From positions 1-10,179 of the forward strand of contig JAFAMS010000458.1 in NCBI GenBank assembly GCA_019233165.1: 10,179 nt of DNA, in the 5' to 3' direction. Below, one piece after another: positions 7,268-10,179 of this stretch (its first letter is position 1; each line of letters begins with the position of its first letter). The position numbers and the translations under genes were made by a program. The DNA comes from Vulcanimicrobiota bacterium (GTDB lineage: Bacteria > Vulcanimicrobiota > Vulcanimicrobiia > Vulcanimicrobiales > Vulcanimicrobiaceae). Below the pieces are notes generated by a model. The model saw only the letters and a program-made list of their open reading frames with translations. It was not told where the DNA came from and searched no databases.

Positions 7268-7297
7268 ATTATACCGGGACGGCCGCCTCGGGGTCAA
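7268..7297 (-). promoter_or_regulatory. Predicted sigma70-type promoter of the rpmH-rnpA-yidD-yidC cluster
   Basis: On the minus strand a TTGACC -35 element (7297-7292) and a perfect TATAAT -10 element (7273-7268) are separated by 18 bases. Transcription would start near 7261, giving a leader of about 30 bases that contains the rpmH Shine-Dalgarno. The match to consensus in such a GC-rich background makes chance unlikely. Confidence 0.85.
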
Positions 7298-7330
7298 CCC
7301 GACGCCGCGAAAATGAGAGAGTTTCGCCGC

Positions 7331-7339
7331 CTGTCCACA
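7331..7339 (+). promoter_or_regulatory. DnaA-box-like site CTGTCCACA
   Basis: CTGTCCACA differs from the consensus TTATNCACA at two positions. With the site at 7342-7350 it forms a perfect 8-bp inverted repeat (TGTCCACA / TGTGGACA) around a 2-base spacer. Confidence 0.5.
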
Positions 7340-7341
7340 TC

Positions 7342-7350
7342 TGTGGACAA
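7342..7350 (-). promoter_or_regulatory. DnaA-box-like site (minus-strand TTGTCCACA)
   Basis: The plus-strand TGTGGACAA reads TTGTCCACA on the minus strand, one mismatch from TTATCCACA. It is the right arm of the inverted pair. Confidence 0.6.
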
Positions 7351-7353
7351 CGC

Positions 7354-7362
7354 TGTGGAGAA
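7354..7362 (-). promoter_or_regulatory. DnaA-box-like site (minus-strand TTCTCCACA)
   Basis: The plus-strand TGTGGAGAA reads TTCTCCACA on the minus strand. It lies 12 bases from the preceding box, about one helical turn. The same 9-mer recurs at 9202-9210 downstream of dnaA, which supports a shared binding protein. Confidence 0.5.
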
Positions 7363-7447
7363 CCGAGCGCTCAGATGCGCGCAAAGGCCCGGCCCGGCGC
7401 GGATTTTCGCGATTCTCACCGCTGCGGACAACTTCCACAACGGTTCG

Positions 7448-7474
7448 AAAAAGCCGGAAAAATCAAGGCTTTTT
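7448..7474. repeat. Inverted repeat AAAAAGCC / GGCTTTTT
   Basis: AAAAAGCC (7448-7455) and GGCTTTTT (7467-7474) are exact reverse complements with an 11-base spacer. The form, with an A-tract and T-tract ending a short GC stem, resembles a weak bidirectional terminator. It could separate divergent transcripts, or simply add to the AT-rich character of the origin. Confidence 0.45.
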
Positions 7475-7488
7475 GCGCGCATTTTAGT

Positions 7489-7497
7489 TGTGGATAA
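7489..7497 (-). promoter_or_regulatory. Consensus DnaA box (minus-strand TTATCCACA)
   Basis: The plus-strand TGTGGATAA is a perfect match to the high-affinity DnaA box when read on the minus strand. It lies in the most AT-rich part of the intergenic region (7481-7517, 9 G/C of 37), making this the best candidate for a core origin site. Confidence 0.8.
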
Positions 7498-7505
7498 GTG
7501 GATAA
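7497..7505 (-). promoter_or_regulatory. Second DnaA-box-like site abutting the consensus box
   Basis: The plus-strand AGTGGATAA reads TTATCCACT, one mismatch from consensus. It is in the same orientation as the perfect box, with starts 8 bases apart and one shared base. Such tight tandem spacing suggests cooperative loading of DnaA, or autoregulation of dnaA. Confidence 0.55.
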
Positions 7506-7651
7506 AGTTTTTCTTAACCGGGCGCAGGACTAGGGCTCGGCGCCGCTAACCCTACGGCCTACTCCGAGCGGCCAGTTCACGGAATCCGACGTCTTTTTTG
7601 CGGTTTTTACAGCGCCGGCACGGAAGCACCTAAAAGGGCGGGTTTCATCGG

Positions 7652-9040
7652 ATGAGTTCACTAGTCGATCGCAGCGGAACGGGGACCGAGCTTTGGAGCT
7701 CGGCGCTGGAGTCGCTCGAACGCAAGTACTCCAAACCGGTTTACGAAATGTGGCTTCGCCCGATTCGTCCGGTGAGCGTCTCGGGGAGCCGGATCGTCTT
7801 GGCGGTCGCGACGCCGTTTGCGCGCGACTGGGTCGAAAATCGCCTGCGGCCCCACATCGTGGAGGCGCTCCGCGGCCTGCTCGGCTACGAGATCGAGGTT
7901 AGCTTCGTGGTCGCTTTGGACGAGGAGGGTGTCGGCGAAGCCGCCCCGGCGAGCCCGGCCGCGGCAGCGACGCCGGCCGCGCCGCCGCGCCCTGCGGGGC
8001 CCGACGAGCTGCGGATCGGGAACCTCAACACCCGCTACACCTTCGAAGAATTCGTCGTCGGAAACAGCAACCGGTTTGCGCACGCCGCCGCTCAAGCCGT
8101 CGCCGAGGCGCCGGCCCGCGCCTACAACCCGCTCTTTCTCTACGGGGGCGTCGGTCTGGGAAAGACGCACCTCATGCACGCGATCGGGCATCGCGTCTTA
8201 CAGGCGAACCCCAGCGCAAACGTCGTCTACGTATCGAGCGAAAAGTTCACCAACGAATTCATCATCGCCATCAAGAACAACCAGACGGTCGAGTTTCGGA
8301 ACCGGTACCGCCACGTCGACGTGCTCTTGATCGACGACATTCAATTCCTCGAAGGCAAGGAACAGACGCAAGAGGAGTTCTTCCACACCTTCAATTCGCT
8401 GCACGAAGCGATGCGGCAGCTCGTCATCTCGAGCGATCGCCCGCCCAAAGAGATTCAGACGCTGGAAAGCCGGCTGCGCTCGCGCTTCGAGTGGGGGCTG
8501 CTCACCGATATCCAGCCTCCGGATCTCGAGACGCGCGAAGCGATCTTGCGCAAGAAGGCCGAGAGCGAAAAGGTCCCCGTACCAAACGAAGTGACCTCGT
8601 TCATCGCCAAGGTGATCCCCTCGAACATTCGCGAGCTGGAAGGCGCGCTGATCCGGGTCGTCGCGTTCGCGTCACTGACGAAGTCGCCGATCACGGTCGA
8701 TTTGGCTTCGGAAGTCCTCAAGAACCAAATCGCGCAAGCCCCGCTGCGCCGGATCACGATCACCTTGATCAAAGAACGCGTCGCACGCGCGCACGGCCTC
8801 ACCGTCAAAGAGATGGACAACCAGCGGCGCGACCAGCGCTTGACCGTCCCCCGACAGATCGCGATGTACCTCGCGTGCGAGCTCACCGAGTGCAGCCTCC
8901 CGCAGATCGCTCGGGAGTTCGGAAAGAAGGATCACACGACGATCATGTACGCGCGCGACAAGGTCAAGGACTCGATGGCGCGCGACGAGGTGTACCGCAA
9001 CAAGGTGCGGAGCCTCATGGCGCTGGTCCAGAGCGACTGA
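7652..9040 (+). CDS. dnaA: Chromosomal replication initiator protein DnaA
   Basis: AAA+ ATPase that binds DnaA boxes, melts the origin and loads helicase; it commonly also represses its own gene. The 462 residues are a normal length. Domain I (about 12-87) contains LWSSALESLERKYSKPVYEMWL. Domain II is a short Ala/Pro-rich linker (about 90-117). Domain III has Walker A GGVGLGKTH (165-173), Walker B LLIDDIQF (225-232), the RLRSRFEWGL segment with the arginine-finger region (274-283) and sensor II IRELEGAL (326-333). Domain IV (about 366-462) carries PRQIAMYLACELT and the signature SLPQIAREFGKKDHTTIMYA (415-434). The recognition motif reads GKKDHTT where the textbook form is GGRDHTT. The ATG at 7652 is the first start in frame; a GGGCGGG stretch ends 9 bases before it. 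dnaN follows after 250 bases. Confidence 0.98.
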   Translation: MSSLVDRSGTGTELWSSALESLERKYSKPVYEMWLRPIRPVSVSGSRIVLAVATPFARDWVENRLRPHIVEALRGLLGYEIEVSFVVALDEEGVGEAAPASPAAAATPAAPPRPAGPDELRIGNLNTRYTFEEFVVGNSNRFAHAAAQAVAEAPARAYNPLFLYGGVGLGKTHLMHAIGHRVLQANPSANVVYVSSEKFTNEFIIAIKNNQTVEFRNRYRHVDVLLIDDIQFLEGKEQTQEEFFHTFNSLHEAMRQLVISSDRPPKEIQTLESRLRSRFEWGLLTDIQPPDLETREAILRKKAESEKVPVPNEVTSFIAKVIPSNIRELEGALIRVVAFASLTKSPITVDLASEVLKNQIAQAPLRRITITLIKERVARAHGLTVKEMDNQRRDQRLTVPRQIAMYLACELTECSLPQIAREFGKKDHTTIMYARDKVKDSMARDEVYRNKVRSLMALVQSD

Positions 9041-9043
9041 GCC

Positions 9044-9056
9044 GCACCGCGTTATT
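9044..9056 (+). repeat. 13-base direct repeat, copy 1
   Basis: GCACCGCGTTATT lies just after the dnaA stop and recurs identically at 9215-9227. Copy 1 runs directly into a DnaA-box-like TTCTCCACC. Confidence 0.6.
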
Positions 9057-9091
9057 CTCCACCGCTACCCTACACAGGGCGAGCCGCAGAG

Positions 9092-9100
9092 CGTGGATAA
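9092..9100 (-). promoter_or_regulatory. DnaA-box-like site (minus-strand TTATCCACG)
   Basis: The plus-strand CGTGGATAA is one mismatch from the consensus DnaA box and is the best match in the dnaA-dnaN gap. Confidence 0.55.
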
Positions 9101-9201
9101 CACCTCGGCGCACCCGCGAGCGGGCAAACTGTGGAGGATCCGGCTCCGGCTTCCACACCCCGCGCCAGGCGCAAAGGCCGTAGTGACGGGGCATTGCCGC
9201 G

Positions 9202-9210
9202 TTCTCCACA
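9202..9210 (+). promoter_or_regulatory. DnaA-box-like site TTCTCCACA
   Basis: Identical in sequence to the box at 7354-7362 (opposite orientation). It is followed by a GC-rich dozen bases and then the AT-rich stretch starting at about 9222, the order expected of a box plus unwinding element. Confidence 0.5.
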
Positions 9211-9214
9211 CGTT

Positions 9215-9227
9215 GCACCGCGTTATT
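9215..9227 (+). repeat. 13-base direct repeat, copy 2
   Basis: GCACCGCGTTATT, identical to 9044-9056. Copy 2 leads into the AT-rich element (TTATTACTGATACGACGATT). Confidence 0.6.
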
Positions 9228-9290
9228 ACTGATACGACGATTCTTGTATTCTCTTAAACCGGTAAGAGCCGGAGAGCCCAGCGGTGGATA

Positions 9291-10179
9291 GTGAAGTTTA
9301 CCTGTAGCACCAAAGACATCGCCTCCGCGGTCGGAGCCGCCAGCAAGGTCGTGAACGCCCACACGACGGTGCCGATCCTCTCCAACGTCCTGCTCACCAG
9401 CGACCAAGGGACGATCCGCGTACGCGCGACGGATCTCGAGCTCACGCTGGAACACGCGTTTCCGGCCGAGGTCCAAGAGGCGGGCAGCGTAACGATCCCC
9501 GCCAAGCTCTTCAGCGGTTACCTCGGGAATTTGCCCGCCGGCCTGCTCGAGCTCAGCGGGACGCCGACGCGCGCGAGCGTGAAGGTCGAGCGCTCGAACT
9601 ACGACTTCCACGCGCTCCCCGCGGACGAATATCCACCCCTCCCGCCGTCGCAGCGCGGCGCGACCTTCACGCTTCCGGCAAAGCGGTTCCGCGAAGGGGT
9701 CGGCGCGACGATCTTCGCGGCTTCGAGCGAAGAAGCGCGAGGCGCCGTCTTGATGGGGACGCTGCTCGAGATCGAAGGCTCGTCGTTGACGATGGTCGCG
9801 ACCGACGGCTACCGGCTTGCGAAATGGCAAACCACGCTCGAGAAGCCGCACGAGGGCCAAGCCGTCAAGTACATCGTCCCGTCGCGCGCGCTGGCGGAGG
9901 CCGCCCGCAATCTCGGAGGGGCCGAAGCGGTGACGATGACGGCACTGGGAACGCAGAGCAATCAGCTCTCGCTCACCGCCGGCGACGTCACGATCGTCGT
10001 TCGCCTCGTCGACGGCCAGTATCCCAATTACCAGCAAGTGATTCCGGCGAAGTTCGATCGTGCGGTGACGGTCAACACGACCGCTTTGATCGGTGCCCTC
10101 CGGCGTGCCGAGCTCGTCGCCGGCGATCGCGCGAGCATGGTGAAGATCGCCGTCGGCAACCAGAATCTCGTGATCACCG
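9291..10179 (+). CDS. dnaN: DNA polymerase III beta subunit (sliding clamp) DnaN, C-terminus cut by window edge
   Basis: The ring-shaped dimer that tethers polymerase III to DNA. The visible 296 codons begin with GTG at 9291 (KFTCSTKDIASAVGAASKVV). Landmarks are TVPILSNVLL (domain 1), ATDLELTLEHAFPAEV, the LPADEYPPLP linker region, the domain 2 motif MVATDGYRLAKW, and LVDGQYPNYQQVIP entering domain 3. All are typical of DnaN. The last part of domain 3 lies beyond the window. The start fits the family N-terminus (MKFT); the Shine-Dalgarno is poor (GGTGG 4 bases before, or GGAGAG about 14 bases before). The gene is in the usual place after dnaA and may share its transcript or use a weak promoter in the gap. 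Confidence 0.97.
   Translation, partial: MKFTCSTKDIASAVGAASKVVNAHTTVPILSNVLLTSDQGTIRVRATDLELTLEHAFPAEVQEAGSVTIPAKLFSGYLGNLPAGLLELSGTPTRASVKVERSNYDFHALPADEYPPLPPSQRGATFTLPAKRFREGVGATIFAASSEEARGAVLMGTLLEIEGSSLTMVATDGYRLAKWQTTLEKPHEGQAVKYIVPSRALAEAARNLGGAEAVTMTALGTQSNQLSLTAGDVTIVVRLVDGQYPNYQQVIPAKFDRAVTVNTTALIGALRRAELVAGDRASMVKIAVGNQNLVIT

Larger units (their letters stand above)
7232..7651. other. rpmH-dnaA intergenic region, probable replication origin (oriC) segment
   Basis: This 420-base non-coding stretch separates the divergent rpmH and dnaA genes. It holds the rpmH promoter (7268-7297), a trio of DnaA-box-like sites (7331-7362), another weak site (7423-7431), an A/T-ended inverted repeat (7448-7474) and a pair of near-adjacent boxes in an AT-rich stretch (7481-7517). 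The last 130 bases (about 7518-7651) form the dnaA leader. No clear -35/-10 pair for dnaA was found there; TTTACA at 7606 with TAAAAG at 7631 is a weak, widely spaced option. The genes flanking both sides point outward, as expected for an origin. Confidence 0.75.
9041..9290. other. dnaA-dnaN intergenic region with DnaA-box-like sites and an AT-rich element
   Basis: This 250-base gap encodes no visible gene. It holds several DnaA-box-like 9-mers: TTCTCCACC 9055-9063, CGTGGATAA 9092-9100 (minus-strand TTATCCACG), TGTGGAGGA 9130-9138 and TTCTCCACA 9202-9210. It also holds a 13-base direct repeat (9044-9056 and 9215-9227) and an AT-rich stretch at 9222-9258 (11 G/C of 37). A short stem (CTCTTA 9251-9256 / TAAGAG 9263-9268) precedes dnaN. 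A possible but weak dnaN promoter is TTATTA 9223 with TATTCT 9247. The set looks like a second origin segment with an unwinding element, as in bacteria whose oriC is split by dnaA. Confidence 0.6.

Noticed and set aside
7313..7549. Plus-strand 78-codon frame in the rpmH-dnaA gap
   Set aside because: It covers the DnaA boxes, has no ribosome-binding site or recognisable motif, and reads as translated origin sequence.
7535..7569. GCTCGG / CCGAGC inverted repeat in the dnaA leader as a riboswitch or attenuator
   Set aside because: Only 6 bases of stem with a 23-base loop and no T-tract; expected by chance in GC-rich sequence.
9251..9268. CTCTTA / TAAGAG hairpin as a dnaA terminator
   Set aside because: Weak AT-rich stem with no T-tract; more likely incidental or part of the dnaN leader.
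9015..10037. Minus-strand open frame of 340 codons
   Set aside because: Antisense to dnaN, whose motifs are clear; low-complexity Arg-rich translation without domains.

Overview
The window covers a bacterial replication-origin neighbourhood from a high-GC organism. It contains the classic conserved order dnaN-dnaA-oriC-rpmH-rnpA-yidD-yidC-khpB(jag)-mnmE-(hypothetical)-mnmG-rsmG, continuing into a tRNA nucleotidyltransferase gene. The genes diverge from the dnaA/rpmH intergenic region: everything left of about 7231 is on the minus strand, and dnaA and dnaN are on the plus strand. Transcription is therefore co-directional with forks leaving the origin on both sides. No mobile element, CRISPR array, tRNA or rRNA is visible. 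YidC is of the short type without a large periplasmic domain. GTG starts are very common (rpmH, rnpA, yidC, mnmG, cca and dnaN). The phylum cannot be fixed from the sequence alone; a deep-branching GC-rich lineage (for example Eremiobacterota-like) is only a guess.

Left part (1-7231, minus strand). One tightly packed cluster of ten genes is probably driven by a near-consensus sigma70-type promoter (TTGACC - 18 nt - TATAAT) at 7268-7297. Its order is rpmH (L34), rnpA (RNase P protein), yidD, yidC (membrane insertase), khpB/jag (KH-R3H RNA-binding protein), mnmE (tRNA-modifying GTPase), an unnamed two-helix membrane protein, mnmG (partner of MnmE), rsmG (16S rRNA methyltransferase), and the 5' part of a CCA-adding enzyme cut by the window edge. 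The shared theme is ribosome, tRNA and membrane-protein biogenesis. Many junctions overlap or have gaps of a few bases, which suggests translational coupling.

Origin region. The 420-bp rpmH-dnaA gap (7232-7651) holds a cluster of DnaA-box-like 9-mers, including a perfect TTATCCACA, next to an AT-rich stretch. The 250-bp dnaA-dnaN gap (9041-9290) holds a second set of box-like sites, a 13-bp direct repeat and another AT-rich stretch. This arrangement suggests an origin split around dnaA.

Right part. dnaA (initiator) is complete. dnaN (sliding clamp) runs off the right edge.

The content is mostly ordinary core genome. The oddest points are: mnmE, whose conserved N-terminus is encoded in frame but lacks any ATG/GTG/TTG start; the small membrane protein inserted between mnmE and mnmG; the possible bipartite origin; and cca standing where parA/parB often follow rsmG.
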